A DNA stretch of 64,000 nucleotides from Maribacter sp. 4G9 (GCF_002742265.1 NZ_MDGL01000065.1:1-64000); one strand, 5' to 3'. Counted from the stretch's first letter, positions 17,670 to 26,857 are shown. The notes: a model not told the origin generated them from the sequence alone. Translations and numbers: made by a program.

Positions 17670-18785
17670 TTACTGAACCGACTCTTCTTGCTTGTGGATT
17701 TCATAGTCTATATAACCCGTTTTACCCGGTGTGTAAAAAGTGTCTGCATCCCAGTCGGCCAGTTCCCAATCATTTTTAAACCGTTCGACTAAATCGGGGT
17801 TGGATACATACAATTTCCCAAAAGAGACCAAGTCTGCATTTCCACTTTCTATGACTTTATTTCCCGATTCCTGGTCAAAACCGCCGTTTATCATTAAAGT
17901 GCCATTATACAATGGTCTAAAATGTTCCGCTATGTTCTCAATTGCATATGGAATTTCTGAAACATCGGTAAAGGGTTCGGAGAGATGTATATAAGCAAGG
18001 TCATATTCATCATCCAATTTTTTAATGATATACTCAAAAGTTGGAATGGTTTCCTCATCCATGGTCATTCCAAACATTCCATTTAACGACGGGTTAAAAC
18101 GTGCGCCAATCTTGGATTCGGGAATAACCTTTTTGACTTCATCCAATAATTCAAAAAAGAATCGCGCCCTTTTCTCGATACTGCCGCCATATTCATCCGT
18201 TCTCGTGTTGGAGGTTGCATTAAAAAATTGATGAAAAAGATACCCGTTTGACGAGTGAATTTCAATTCCATCGAATCCTGCCTTTACAGCATTTTGGGCA
18301 GCATTTTTAAAATCCTGGATTGTTCTGGCAATATCTTCTTTGGTCATGGCCTTAGGGGTTACCGTATCCTTAAAACCTTCAGGAGTATAGGATTGTGCTT
18401 CTGGGTTAATTGCCGAAGGCGCCAGTGGCAAATCTCCATCATGAAAATCAGGATGGGACATTCTACCCACATGCCACAACTGAATGAAGATGGTACCATT
18501 TTTTTCATGAACGGCCCGGGTTACCTGTTTCCAACCCTCTACCTGAGCTTCAGTGTGTATTCCGGGTGTATTTATGTAGCCTACCGCTTCTTCGGAGACT
18601 TGTGATCCTTCGGTAATTATGAGTCCGGACGAAGCTCTTTGCTTATAATAAATATTGTGAAGTCCCTTTTCAGGTTTTTTATTTTCATTGGCGGCCCGGC
18701 TACGGGTCATTGGTGCCATTACTACCCTGTTTCTCAAGGATAGATTTCTTTCTTTATAGGGCTCTAATAGCGCTTGTTTTTTCAT
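17670..18785 (-). CDS. Alkene reductase, old yellow enzyme family
   Basis: A 371-residue FMN-dependent TIM-barrel reductase from the ATG at 18785. Family segments are R-N-R-V-V-M-A-P-M-T-R near residue 22, FIQLWHVGRMSHPDF near 95, the substrate-binding H-S-S-N pair in GIEIHSSNGYLFHQF near 175, and N-x-R-x-D-E-Y-G-G-S near 195. The NemA/GTN reductase type uses NAD(P)H to reduce activated C=C bonds and nitro groups, a detoxification role. It is upstream of osmC in the same direction. The usual His-[GS]-x-[NH] motif is retained, so activity is expected. Confidence 0.9.
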   Translation of the reverse strand: MKKQALLEPYKERNLSLRNRVVMAPMTRSRAANENKKPEKGLHNIYYKQRASSGLIITEGSQVSEEAVGYINTPGIHTEAQVEGWKQVTRAVHEKNGTIFIQLWHVGRMSHPDFHDGDLPLAPSAINPEAQSYTPEGFKDTVTPKAMTKEDIARTIQDFKNAAQNAVKAGFDGIEIHSSNGYLFHQFFNATSNTRTDEYGGSIEKRARFFFELLDEVKKVIPESKIGARFNPSLNGMFGMTMDEETIPTFEYIIKKLDDEYDLAYIHLSEPFTDVSEIPYAIENIAEHFRPLYNGTLMINGGFDQESGNKVIESGNADLVSFGKLYVSNPDLVERFKNDWELADWDADTFYTPGKTGYIDYEIHKQEESVQ

Positions 18786-19059
18786 ACATTTTTTTTGTTT
18801 TAACAAAGTTCCATGGAATAGCGGAATATCCTTAGCTCTTATGGCTAAAATAGTATCTGTAACAAAATCGGTTTTGGGGAATTTCTAGGAAAGACATTTT
18901 CTTTGCGCAGTAGGTATCACCTATTCAAATCTACTATGCTTGTTTCAAAGCTACTTGTAATCACTTGGGAGAAGTTTACATGAATTTTAGCTTATTTTTT
19001 GTCCAATGGAAAAGTATCCTTTAAAAATTTAAGTAAGTTGCAGCTCCAACTTAAACTCA

Positions 19060-21237
19060 ATGAATATTAACATATGCGCTATTGTGTGCTTTCTTTTATG
19101 TGCCCATATTTTGCAAGCACAAAAAAAGAACGGTAATTACCGTTTGCACATTAAAAAGACGAATTTTCCCGTAGAAATTAATGGAATTGGAGATGACAGG
19201 GCCTGGCAGGATGCCGAAGTCGCCAAGGATTTCTACAGGGTGCTCCCCATGGACGATGGTTTGGCCAATGAACAATCTGCCATAAAAATGACCTATGACG
19301 ACAAGCATCTATACCTTTTGGCCACTTTTTACAATGCCACGGAAGCCAAATATTTTGTAGAATCCCTTCGCAGGGATTTTTCCTTTGGGAGGAACGATAA
19401 CTTTTTGCTCTTTTTGGATCCGTTCAACAATCAGACGACAGGGTTTTCATTTGGGTCCAATGCCTATGGCGCACAATGGGACGGCACCATGTTCGATGGT
19501 TCCAGAATCGATTTGAACTGGGACAGCAAATGGATATCCGAGGTCACCCGTGATGACGACAAATGGGTTTTTGAAATGGCGGTTCCCTTTAAATCCATTC
19601 GCTATGAAGCGGGCGTTACCGAGTGGGGCATTAATTTTAGTCGGTTAGATCTAAAATCAAGCGAAAAGTCGAGCTGGACCCCTATTCCAAGACAATTTCC
19701 CACAGCGGCCCTTGCCTATACGGGAACCTTGGTTTGGGATGCCCCACCTCCTGCCCCGGGCACCAACTTTTCCATTATACCCTATGTATTGGGAGAGGTT
19801 AATAGAGATTTGGAGGCCAATGAAGATAGCAAGACCAATGGTAAATTTGGAGGCGATGTAAAGTTTAGCCTCACATCTTCCCTGAATCTAGACCTTACCG
19901 TAAATCCCGATTTTTCACAGGTCGAGGTAGACCGACAGGTGACCAACTTGGACCGATTTGAGCTTTTCTTCCCCGAAAGACGACAGTTTTTTCTGGAGAA
20001 CGGCGACCTTTTTGCAAATTTTGGGTATGAGACCATACGTCCCTTCTTTTCCCGAAGAATCGGACTAGGAGTGCCCATACAGGCCGGGGCCCGTGTCAGC
20101 GGTAACCTAAATGAAAAATGGCGGATGGGGCTCATGGATATGCAGACCGCATCCGTGGATGAAACCGGTTTGCCCAGTCAGAATTTTGGAGTACTTTCCT
20201 TACAGCGCAAAGTCTTTGGACGAAGTAATATAGGGCTTATGGTCGTAAACAAGCAGTCTATTAATTATCCGTCGGAAAACGACTCCATCAATCAGCAATT
20301 TGCAAAATACAATCGGAACTTGGGCATGGAGTACAACTTGGCGTCCTCCAATAACATTTGGAACGGAAAGGCCTTTATCCTAAAGTCCCTTGCCCCAGAT
20401 GAAAGTGGTAGAGGGATTGCCCAAGGGGCCCACCTACAATATAGTAGCAGAAAATGGCTCTGGAGGGTGCAGCAGGAATGGGTAAGTAACGATTATACGG
20501 CAGAGGTTGGATTTGTACCGAGGACAAACTATGTGAATTTTTCCGGTAAACTGGGACACTTGTTCTTTGCAAAAGGCGGACCCTTAGTAAGCCATGGACC
20601 GGAATTGAACGTCACGTGGTTTTTTAATGAAGCATTCAGGGAAACGGACCACCTTGCCTATGTGCTATATCGTTTTGATTTTAGGAACCGAAGCAATGCC
20701 TTCTTCTTTATATCCGATGATTATGTAGAACTATTGGATCCCTTTGACCCCACCCGATTGGGCATTGCAGAATTGGCGCTGGGCACTGAACACCAATGGA
20801 ACGCCTTTGGTTGGGAATACCAATCCAAACCCCAGAGCCTATTTACCTATTCCTTGGGCGGACGTTTGGGGGGCTATTATCAGGATGGTAATCGCACCAG
20901 CTTAACTAGCGAACTTGGATACCGGTTTCAACCTTATGTGAGTTTAAGCGCGAATCTGAACTACAATCACATCGACCTCCCCGCACCTTGGAACACCAAT
21001 GAATTTTGGTTGATCGGAGCTGAAGCGGACATCACTTTTACCAATAAAATCTTTTTTGCAAATTTGGTCCAGTACAATGAACAGACCGGCAATATGAACT
21101 TGAATTCCAGGTTTCAGTGGCGCTATAGTCCGGCTTCAGATTTATTCTTGGTATATACGAACAACTATTTTGTAACCCCTTTTGAAACAAGGAACTGGGG
21201 ATTAACACTAAAGTTTACATACTGGTTGAACAACTGA
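19060..21237 (+). CDS. DUF5916 protein with CBM9-like N-terminal domain
   Basis: A 725-residue exported protein with signal peptide (ending LQAQ at about residue 21). Residues about 35-215 resemble the CBM9-like domain found in this family (D-D-R-A-W-Q-D-A, then a D-x-x-H-L-Y-L-L-A-x-F-Y segment). From about 235 onward come the DUF5916 hallmarks NLDLTVNPDFSQVEVD and F-F-P-E-R-R-Q-F-F-L-E-N, followed by alternating aromatic strands and a C-terminal aromatic residue pattern that suggests an outer-membrane barrel. Function of DUF5916 proteins is unproven; they are often found near peptidases and TonB systems. An AAGTTG-N6-CAACTT hairpin lies just before the start. It ends three bases from the convergent FAD oxidoreductase gene. 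Confidence 0.85.
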   Translation: MNINICAIVCFLLCAHILQAQKKNGNYRLHIKKTNFPVEINGIGDDRAWQDAEVAKDFYRVLPMDDGLANEQSAIKMTYDDKHLYLLATFYNATEAKYFVESLRRDFSFGRNDNFLLFLDPFNNQTTGFSFGSNAYGAQWDGTMFDGSRIDLNWDSKWISEVTRDDDKWVFEMAVPFKSIRYEAGVTEWGINFSRLDLKSSEKSSWTPIPRQFPTAALAYTGTLVWDAPPPAPGTNFSIIPYVLGEVNRDLEANEDSKTNGKFGGDVKFSLTSSLNLDLTVNPDFSQVEVDRQVTNLDRFELFFPERRQFFLENGDLFANFGYETIRPFFSRRIGLGVPIQAGARVSGNLNEKWRMGLMDMQTASVDETGLPSQNFGVLSLQRKVFGRSNIGLMVVNKQSINYPSENDSINQQFAKYNRNLGMEYNLASSNNIWNGKAFILKSLAPDESGRGIAQGAHLQYSSRKWLWRVQQEWVSNDYTAEVGFVPRTNYVNFSGKLGHLFFAKGGPLVSHGPELNVTWFFNEAFRETDHLAYVLYRFDFRNRSNAFFFISDDYVELLDPFDPTRLGIAELALGTEHQWNAFGWEYQSKPQSLFTYSLGGRLGGYYQDGNRTSLTSELGYRFQPYVSLSANLNYNHIDLPAPWNTNEFWLIGAEADITFTNKIFFANLVQYNEQTGNMNLNSRFQWRYSPASDLFLVYTNNYFVTPFETRNWGLTLKFTYWLNN

Positions 21238-21240
21238 TGC

Positions 21241-22488
21241 CTATCGCCTTTCAATAACTTCCAAAACACCTTTAGCCGCCATTTCCCCAGAAATCATAGC
21301 GGCGTTCAAGGAGCCATTTAATAGATAGTCACCCGCTAAAAAGATGTTTTCCGTTATTCGGGTTTCAGAAGGCATTAATGAATACCTAATATCCGCTAAC
21401 TTAGGTAAAGCCTTCTTAATTCTATAGTGTTTTAGATAGCGATCGGTAGTAATTCCACAGAATTTTTCCAAGTCCTCCTTTACCCGCTGTACCAATTGAT
21501 ATTCGGTTAAATCATGCTCTTTTACAACGGTAACGGAAAGTAGTTCCGCTACTCCATTTTGGGCCGTTTCCAGCGCCGTATGGTAAAAGATATTATTTAT
21601 CAATGCCTCTTGGTCTGCAATCAAACCAATGAGTGGTTTATTGATTTTTCTGTGCTTTGTCGTGAAGTATAACGTATCCGATGTATGCCAATCCAAATGC
21701 TGCTTGCGTAAATTTGGCACCAGCGGCGAAGCATCGGTAGCGATAATCTTATAATCGAAAAATGCCGTTTTACCATCGGATAAGGTGATTTTTTCATCCG
21801 TACAACTTTCTACGGGACAATCAAAAATGAATTTTGTGGCCTTTAATTTTTGTTGCAATTGATTGGGTATGGCACCAATACCTGCCTTGGGCAATACGGC
21901 CAGTCCTGCACCGAACATTTTATAAACGAACTGAAACATCCTTGAGGAGGTAGCCAAATGAGGTTCCAAAAAGATACCGGAAAAAAAAGGTTTGAAAAAT
22001 TGGTTGATTATTTCTTCGGAAAAATTAAGGGATTTTAGATACTCAATTGTAGAAGTTTCCGGTTCCTCAAAAATTCCCTCCACCGTTTTTTCCTTTAACA
22101 ATGCATTTAATTTCAACACTTTTAGCTTATCTCCAAAAGTACCGATACCGGAGGCCAGTGTAGGGAACAATAGAATAAGGTTGCGAAGTGGATCACCTAT
22201 AATGGCACTTTTACCCTTATGGAACACTTGGGCTCCCGGCAAAAATTTTTGTAATTCCAGCTGTCCATAATCCAAATACTTTTGGGCCATTGGGTAGGCA
22301 TCCAACAACACCTGAAAACCGTGGTCTAACTGATATCCTTCCAGAATATCCGTTTTTACGCGTCCGCCAATACTATCCGATGCCTCAAAAATTGTAGGAG
22401 CAAATCCCTCCTTTTCCAAGGTAATGGCTGCAACCAAACCGCTGATTCCTGCACCAATTATGGCGATTTTAGTAAATTTCTTTTCCAT
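21241..22488 (-). CDS. FAD-dependent amine-oxidase-type oxidoreductase
   Basis: A 415-residue flavoprotein. The N-terminal A-I-I-G-A-G-I-S-G-L-V-A-A site and E-A-S-D-S-I-G-G-R-V bind FAD, D-H-G-F-Q-V-L-L follows as in amine oxidase or protoporphyrinogen oxidase-like proteins, and the C-terminal N-I-F-L-A-G-D-Y-L-L-N-G-S-L-N-A-A-M closes the FAD site. The architecture is like the NAD(P)/FAD-dependent carotenoid- or chlorophyll-related oxidoreductases, but substrates cannot be predicted. No membrane segment is visible. It is convergent with the DUF5916 gene with no room for a terminator between them. Confidence 0.8.
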   Translation of the reverse strand: MEKKFTKIAIIGAGISGLVAAITLEKEGFAPTIFEASDSIGGRVKTDILEGYQLDHGFQVLLDAYPMAQKYLDYGQLELQKFLPGAQVFHKGKSAIIGDPLRNLILLFPTLASGIGTFGDKLKVLKLNALLKEKTVEGIFEEPETSTIEYLKSLNFSEEIINQFFKPFFSGIFLEPHLATSSRMFQFVYKMFGAGLAVLPKAGIGAIPNQLQQKLKATKFIFDCPVESCTDEKITLSDGKTAFFDYKIIATDASPLVPNLRKQHLDWHTSDTLYFTTKHRKINKPLIGLIADQEALINNIFYHTALETAQNGVAELLSVTVVKEHDLTEYQLVQRVKEDLEKFCGITTDRYLKHYRIKKALPKLADIRYSLMPSETRITENIFLAGDYLLNGSLNAAMISGEMAAKGVLEVIERR

Positions 22489-22551
22489 AGGGTAAAGATA
22501 GGAAACGAAAAGTGCCTACTTAAGAAGCTTATTATAAAAATATATCGATGA

Positions 22552-24105
22552 TTAATCCTCAGGCGGATGCCCGTAAATATCCTCGTAAACGGAATCAAAA
22601 TTTTCCCGTAAATAAGCATTCAATTTCTTTTGATAATCGTCCTTTAACCAGCTTAGGAAATTATGGGTGCTTTTACTGATACACTTCGCATACACATGAA
22701 TGCGGTTGTCTATATCCTCCTTCAACAATTTGGCCAAGGCAAGGGCATCGTAAACATCCTCACTATTTTCAATACAGATATAAGCATGCTGCTCAATCGA
22801 CCTTTCCAAAACAACCTTTGAAGATTCACCCGCAAACGTTGCCTGTTCATAGGTCTCCCTGATATCGAAATAGGTTTCCTTGGAGTTTTTGAACTCCTCC
22901 TTGAGGTCGTCTGACAGGTCATGCTTAAAATCCGCCTCGATGTCCTCATCATCACGGATCCTGTCCATATAATAATTGGGCGATTTAAAAATCGCCTCCC
23001 AATCCAAGTCGGCACCCCAAGGTCCAAATCGGTATATATTGTTACCTAAATCAATGACCGTAAATTTCGATTTGTTGTTCAAAACCCTAGAACCCCTACC
23101 GATCATCTGATAATATAGGGTCAAGGATTTGGTGGCCCGGTTAAGGATAATACTTTCAATGGTGGGTTCGTCAAAACCGGTGGTTAAAATACTTACCGAT
23201 GTCAATATGGCGTTAGGTGTTTCCTTGAACCATTTTAGGATTTGTTTCCGCTGTTTTTTTGTGGCCGTATTATCCAAATGCATGATGGGCAACCCGGCAT
23301 TCCTGAAGGTATAATATACCTGAATGGAAGTTTCGATACCATTATTGAAAATCAGTGTTTTTTTATCTTTTGAGTGCTTGGTATAAGCTTCCAAAAGCTT
23401 GTTGAGCATGGCAGGACTCGTATAGAGGTCTGCCGAGGATTTTACGGTATAATCCCCATTGGATCCGACTTCCAATGAGGTTAGGCCCATATCATATTGA
23501 TAGGTTTCGGCCTTGGCCAAAAAGTCGTTTTCAATAAGGTTTTCAATGGATTCCCCCGGGATGAGCTCATCATAATTCCCGTTCATTGGGGTTTCCTTGT
23601 TGGAGCTCAGAGGTGTCGCAGTTACTCCAAGGATAAAGGAACTTTCAAAAAACTTGAATAACTTGGTAAAGGAATTGTAGTGGGCCTCATCGATAATCAC
23701 CAGCCCCACATCGGAAATATCCAATTTATCATCATTAAGCCTATTGTTCAAGGTTTCCACCATGGCCACATAACAGCTGTACTTTTCCTGATCGTCTAGA
23801 TTGGCCTTGCTGTTCACTACTTTGTTCACCACCCCAAAACTGGTAAGCATGTCCGAAGTTTGGTTGCAAAGCTCCACCCTATGGGTCATGACCAAAACCT
23901 TTTTAGTATGGTTCTTTAGGTACTGACGAACAATTTCGGAGAAAATGACGGTCTTACCGCCTCCTGTAGGTAATTGATATAATAAGTGGTAATCGTCACG
24001 TTCGTTATCAAACTTTTCAAAAATCTGTTGGATGGCACCCTGTTGATAACTATAAAGCTCTTTATCTGTCTTTTTTTCCTGCAGTTCGTATACGGTCTCT
24101 TGCAT
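22552..24105 (-). CDS. SF2 DEAH-box helicase, paralogue 1
   Basis: A 517-residue superfamily 2 helicase. The ATG at 24105 is preferred over one at 24147 because a TACCTTTG -7 element lies between them. Motifs in order are Q-L-P-T-G-G-G-K-T (I), M-T-H-R-V-E-L (Ia), I-I-D-E-A-H-Y (II), T-A-T-P-L-S-S (III), S-I-L-T-T-G-F-D-E-P (V) and Q-M-I-G-R-G-S-R (VI). The last 150 residues form a family-specific helical domain. It resembles the XPB/SSL2-like and UvrB-like group. A second, clearly related gene lies at 45624-47135. No nuclease, methylase or restriction neighbours are visible, so a defence role is not supported here. Confidence 0.85.
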   Translation of the reverse strand: MQETVYELQEKKTDKELYSYQQGAIQQIFEKFDNERDDYHLLYQLPTGGGKTVIFSEIVRQYLKNHTKKVLVMTHRVELCNQTSDMLTSFGVVNKVVNSKANLDDQEKYSCYVAMVETLNNRLNDDKLDISDVGLVIIDEAHYNSFTKLFKFFESSFILGVTATPLSSNKETPMNGNYDELIPGESIENLIENDFLAKAETYQYDMGLTSLEVGSNGDYTVKSSADLYTSPAMLNKLLEAYTKHSKDKKTLIFNNGIETSIQVYYTFRNAGLPIMHLDNTATKKQRKQILKWFKETPNAILTSVSILTTGFDEPTIESIILNRATKSLTLYYQMIGRGSRVLNNKSKFTVIDLGNNIYRFGPWGADLDWEAIFKSPNYYMDRIRDDEDIEADFKHDLSDDLKEEFKNSKETYFDIRETYEQATFAGESSKVVLERSIEQHAYICIENSEDVYDALALAKLLKEDIDNRIHVYAKCISKSTHNFLSWLKDDYQKKLNAYLRENFDSVYEDIYGHPPED

Positions 24106-24117
24106 GTAATCCTTTTT

Positions 24118-24149
24118 CCTTGAAGGGTGCAAAGGTAACACCTTCAAGG
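24118..24149 (-). promoter_or_regulatory. Promoter -7 element inside an inverted repeat, upstream of helicase 1
   Basis: On the minus strand TACCTTTG (24130-24137) matches the Bacteroidetes -7 consensus TAnnTTTG, with a TTA about 21 bases upstream. A perfect 9-base inverted repeat, CCTTGAAGG (24118-24126) and CCTTCAAGG (24141-24149), brackets the -7 element. This is the geometry of a repressor operator, or of a hairpin at the transcript start. The predicted start site is near 24123, which places the first usable ATG at 24105. Confidence 0.5.
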
Positions 24150-24192
24150 GCCTAATACTAATTCATGCGATAAAAAGGGTATCTTTCCGACC

Positions 24193-24213
24193 AATGAAAC
24201 CCTCATAGAGGAT
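24193..24213 (+). repeat. Dispersed palindromic repeat, copy B
   Basis: AATGAAACCCTCATAGAGGAT is the second copy of the GAAACCCTCATCGAGGG motif, with one change that keeps a CCTC-ATA-GAGG hairpin. It lies about 90 bases upstream of helicase 1, comparable to the position of copy A upstream of the flavin reductase gene. Confidence 0.55.
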
Positions 24214-24315
24214 ATTTGTTAGGCAATCTAAAGGCTTCCATAAAAGTGAATTTTCAAATAAAGGACAATTGACCTTAAATTTAATGAATGAACTTATGAA
24301 GCTATCGCATCCCTA

Positions 24316-24924
24316 ATGAAAAACCATACACATTTTAAAATCTTCAAACCTTTTGGAATACTTAGTCAGATGACCTCTGGTGAAGAAAGGCAATTGCGAA
24401 AAAAAAGATTCCTGACAGAACTTTATGACTTTCCCCAAGAAATCATGCCCATTGGTCGTTTGGATGAAAAATCGGAAGGATTGCTTTTGATGACTACCGA
24501 TGGCAAATTGACCGATTATATCAACAATGCGGGGATTGAAAAGGAATATTGGGTACAGCTGGACGGTATCATTGACCAAAAAGCTTTAGAAAAACTTGAA
24601 GCCGGCGTTACTATCGGAATTTTTGGGAAGAATTATATGGCCAAACCCTATATAATCGAAAAAATGGAAGAGGCCCCTACCCTGCCCGAAGCGAGTCCCA
24701 AACTTCGCATCGGACTTCATAGACCAACTTCATGGATCAAGATTGTTTTAACCGAGGGCAAATTTCGACAGATACGCAAAATGACCGCAGCCGTTGGATA
24801 TCCTACGGTTAGATTGGTACGGGTGCGTGTTGGCCCTATTGCAATAAAGGGGTTAAAAGAAGGCTCCGTACAAGAGCTACCTGATTTACCTACTCTATTG
24901 TTTGGAGGTGAATCTAGAAAATAG
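24316..24924 (+). CDS. rluE: 23S rRNA pseudouridine synthase, RluE/RsuA type
   Basis: A 202-residue pseudouridine synthase of the RsuA/RluB/E/F group. The catalytic Asp is in P-I-G-R-L-D-E-K-S-E-G-L-L-L-M-T-T near residue 51. The N-terminus begins directly with the F-K-P-F-G-[IV]-L-S-Q motif, so there is no S4 RNA-binding domain, as in RluE. The C-terminal part has the K-F-R-Q-I-R-K-M and V-R-L-V-R-[VI]-R-[IV]-G motifs. RluE modifies U2457 of 23S rRNA (E. coli numbering). The 3' end overlaps the convergent EamA gene by 30 bases. A start at 24316 fits the family length. Confidence 0.85.
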   Translation: MKNHTHFKIFKPFGILSQMTSGEERQLRKKRFLTELYDFPQEIMPIGRLDEKSEGLLLMTTDGKLTDYINNAGIEKEYWVQLDGIIDQKALEKLEAGVTIGIFGKNYMAKPYIIEKMEEAPTLPEASPKLRIGLHRPTSWIKIVLTEGKFRQIRKMTAAVGYPTVRLVRVRVGPIAIKGLKEGSVQELPDLPTLLFGGESRK

Positions 24925-25821
24925 TGTCAGCCTTTTCTTCGTATTGATAAAATACACGCCCGTGAGCAGCACCAGAGCGGCAATAGCGGATTGAAAGGTT
25001 ATTTGCTCGTTTAAAAAATACCATCCTAAAACCATGGCGATTACGGGATTTACATAGGAAGAGGTAGCTACCTTTTCTGGGGATACCACTTTTAGCAAAT
25101 AATTAAATGCAGTGAAGGCGACAATACTCCCAAATAAGACCAAAAGTATCATGGACCATAGTACGGGCACCGTCCAATTTAAGGGCGAAATCCACTCCTC
25201 GCCTATAACAGCACTGATTACAAAAAGTAAAATACCCCCGGTAACCATCTGATACCCCGTATTTACGAAGTAATTGGGCGGTAAGTCCGCCTTGCCAACG
25301 AAAAGACTTCCATAGGCCCAACTGAGCATGCAAAAGAAAATAAGGACCATTCCAAGAAATGCTCCTTCTTGGGAAATAATCTGTTTCTGACTCACCAAAA
25401 GATAGATTCCTATCATACCCAGTCCCACACCTACCAAGGACATGGGTTGTATGCGCTTACCTTGAAGTATCCTCATTAGTAGTAGTACCACAAGGGGTTG
25501 TGCTGAAATTTCAAGTGCGGCAAATCCACTATCAACGTATTTTAGAGCCCATACCACCACGCCATTTCCAAATGTAAGAAAGAGAAAACCGGCTATTACG
25601 GCGTTGAAAAGCTGTTTTCTGGTAACTCTAAGGGGTATTTTTAAAAATTTGGCAATCAAGAAAATAAGACAACCCGCAGTAACAAACCGAATACCGGCCA
25701 ACATAAAAGCCGGCAACTCGGTTACCGCAATCTTGTTTAATAAATAGGTAGAACCCCAGATGACATAGATAGAGAAGAACGCCAATAGTATGAGAAGTGT
25801 ATTACGTTTTGCCAAGGTCAT
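24895..25821 (-). CDS. EamA-family (DMT) transporter
   Basis: A 308-residue membrane protein with ten hydrophobic segments in two EamA halves. The N-terminal F-F-S-I-Y-V-I-W-G-S-T-Y-L-L-N-K-I-A-V and the second-half Y-L-L-K-V-V-S-P-E-K-V-A-T-S-S-Y-V-N-P-V-I-A motifs are diagnostic of the RhtA/YdcZ-like drug/metabolite transporter superfamily. It is predicted to export small metabolites such as amino acids or toxins; the substrate is unknown. It sits 18 bases downstream of the cold-shock-domain gene on the same strand and may be co-transcribed with it. The 3' end overlaps the convergent rluE gene. Confidence 0.85.
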   Translation of the reverse strand: MTLAKRNTLLILLAFFSIYVIWGSTYLLNKIAVTELPAFMLAGIRFVTAGCLIFLIAKFLKIPLRVTRKQLFNAVIAGFLFLTFGNGVVVWALKYVDSGFAALEISAQPLVVLLLMRILQGKRIQPMSLVGVGLGMIGIYLLVSQKQIISQEGAFLGMVLIFFCMLSWAYGSLFVGKADLPPNYFVNTGYQMVTGGILLFVISAVIGEEWISPLNWTVPVLWSMILLVLFGSIVAFTAFNYLLKVVSPEKVATSSYVNPVIAMVLGWYFLNEQITFQSAIAALVLLTGVYFINTKKRLTLFSRFTSKQ

Positions 25822-25839
25822 CTGAAGAAATAAGCCATA

Positions 25840-26298
25840 TTAAAGCCTCTTGACCCTTACTGCGTTCATTCCCTTCATTCCCTTTTCAAGCTCGAAGGAA
25901 ACCTTATCGTTTTCAAAAATCTCATCGATCAGCCCGCTTACATGCACGAAGTACTTCTCATTATTTTCGGAATCAATGATAAATCCAAACCCTTTTGAAG
26001 AATCAAAGAAAGAAACCTTACCATTTCTAACGGGATCAAATTCCTCTTCATCGCCTTCCTCTTTTTTGGGAATTCCCAATATAATGTCCTCTACCTCAAT
26101 TTCCACCTTCATTGAAGGATCTGGTGGAGAATCGACCAGGTTCCCATTATAGTCAACATAGGCGAGCGGAATACCAGTAGATCCCTTTTCCTTGGAAGCT
26201 TGTTTCCGTGCGTCTTTCTTCTTTTGCTTATCTTCCCGTTTCTTTAGTCTTTTTTTTACTTTCTCAGTTTTATTAAAAGTTTGCTGTGATTTTGCCAT
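25840..26298 (-). CDS. Cold-shock-domain protein with basic N-terminal extension
   Basis: A 152-residue protein. The C-terminal 65 residues are a cold-shock domain with RNP1-like S-K-G-F-G-F-I-I and RNP2-like Y-F-V-H-V-S. Residues 1-40 are strongly basic (clusters K-K-R-L-K-K-R and K-Q-K-K-K-D-A-R-K) and are followed by a linker. The layout matches the cold-shock proteins with lysine-rich extensions of Bacteroidetes, presumed RNA chaperones. A long AT-rich leader precedes it, as is common for cold-shock genes. It is divergent from the tandem small-gene array. Confidence 0.85.
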   Translation of the reverse strand: MAKSQQTFNKTEKVKKRLKKREDKQKKKDARKQASKEKGSTGIPLAYVDYNGNLVDSPPDPSMKVEIEVEDIILGIPKKEEGDEEEFDPVRNGKVSFFDSSKGFGFIIDSENNEKYFVHVSGLIDEIFENDKVSFELEKGMKGMNAVRVKRL

Positions 26299-26683
26299 TC
26301 GTAATTTTAATGTTTCTAATTTATTTTAAATACATAAAGAACAGATGTTCAAGTTTGACTTTTACGAAATGACATGGACGAGGGCTAGCACAAAAGATTC
26401 GTTTTTGTCGGAGCAAGATTCTACTCTTTTCTTTATGTAAAGGACAAAGATACTGTATGTTTAATAAAGTACGATTTGCTTTCCAAATTATTTGATAATT
26501 GCCGATAAAAATTGATTTAGGAAATTATATTAATTTTAACATTTTTATAAATAACTCATAATCAAATAGTTATTGATTATTATTTTATATTTAGTACCTT
26601 TTATTACATAGTACTGTAACAAATAGAATGCCTTATCGTCTTCTAGATATAACAATTACTTGTTAATAGTTAGAATTTAAATC
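26299..26683. promoter_or_regulatory. AT-rich intergenic region with likely cold-shock gene leader
   Basis: About 385 bases between the divergent cold-shock gene and the small-gene array. On the minus strand TATCTTTG (26445-26452) fits the -7 element TAnnTTTG; no TTG is found at the expected distance upstream. If used, it gives a leader of about 140 bases for the cold-shock gene, in the range known for cspA-type mRNAs. The right half is very AT-rich and presumably holds the promoter of the small-gene array, but I cannot place it. Confidence 0.35.
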
Positions 26684-26699
26684 ATCATCAATCAATCAA

Positions 26700-26715
26700 C
26701 CCGATGCATATCGGG
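26700..26715 (+). promoter_or_regulatory. Leader hairpin of small gene 1
   Basis: CCCGAT-GCAT-ATCGGG forms a six-pair stem with a four-base loop, 16 bases before the ATG. The spacer (ACAAAAAACGAACAAC) is A-rich and has no Shine-Dalgarno site. The hairpin is conserved in all three units. Confidence 0.7.
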
Positions 26716-26731
26716 ACAAAAAACGAACAAC

Positions 26732-26845
26732 ATGAGAACTTTTATCAGACAATCACCCACGGAAGCCAGAAGACATTCATTCTTCAGCAATTTCAGAAAC
26801 AGTAAACGCGTGCAATGGGCCGAAGTTAGAAACCACACGTATTAA
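26732..26845 (+). CDS. Small basic protein 1 of the tandem array (37 aa)
   Basis: A 37-codon ORF starting MRTFIRQSPTEARRHS and ending VQWAEVRNHTY. I do not recognise the family. The product is strongly basic (about eleven R/K/H residues), without a hydrophobic segment or Cys, so it is probably cytoplasmic and could contact RNA or another acidic partner. The support for translation is the comparison with the second copy: of five base differences in 114, four are synonymous third-position changes and one changes the last residue. A conserved hairpin lies 16 bases before the ATG. The stop codon overlaps TAAGGAG. Confidence 0.65.
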   Translation: MRTFIRQSPTEARRHSFFSNFRNSKRVQWAEVRNHTY

Positions 26846-26857
26846 GGAGCTAGTAAC

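Noticed and set aside
22552-24105. Helicase 1 as part of a restriction or other defence system
   Set aside because: No nuclease, methylase or other defence gene lies next to it; neighbours are housekeeping or metabolic genes.
26346-26441. A 31-codon plus-strand ORF in the leader of the cold-shock gene
   Set aside because: It lies antisense to the probable mRNA leader, has no conserved neighbour or repeat copy, and no promoter.
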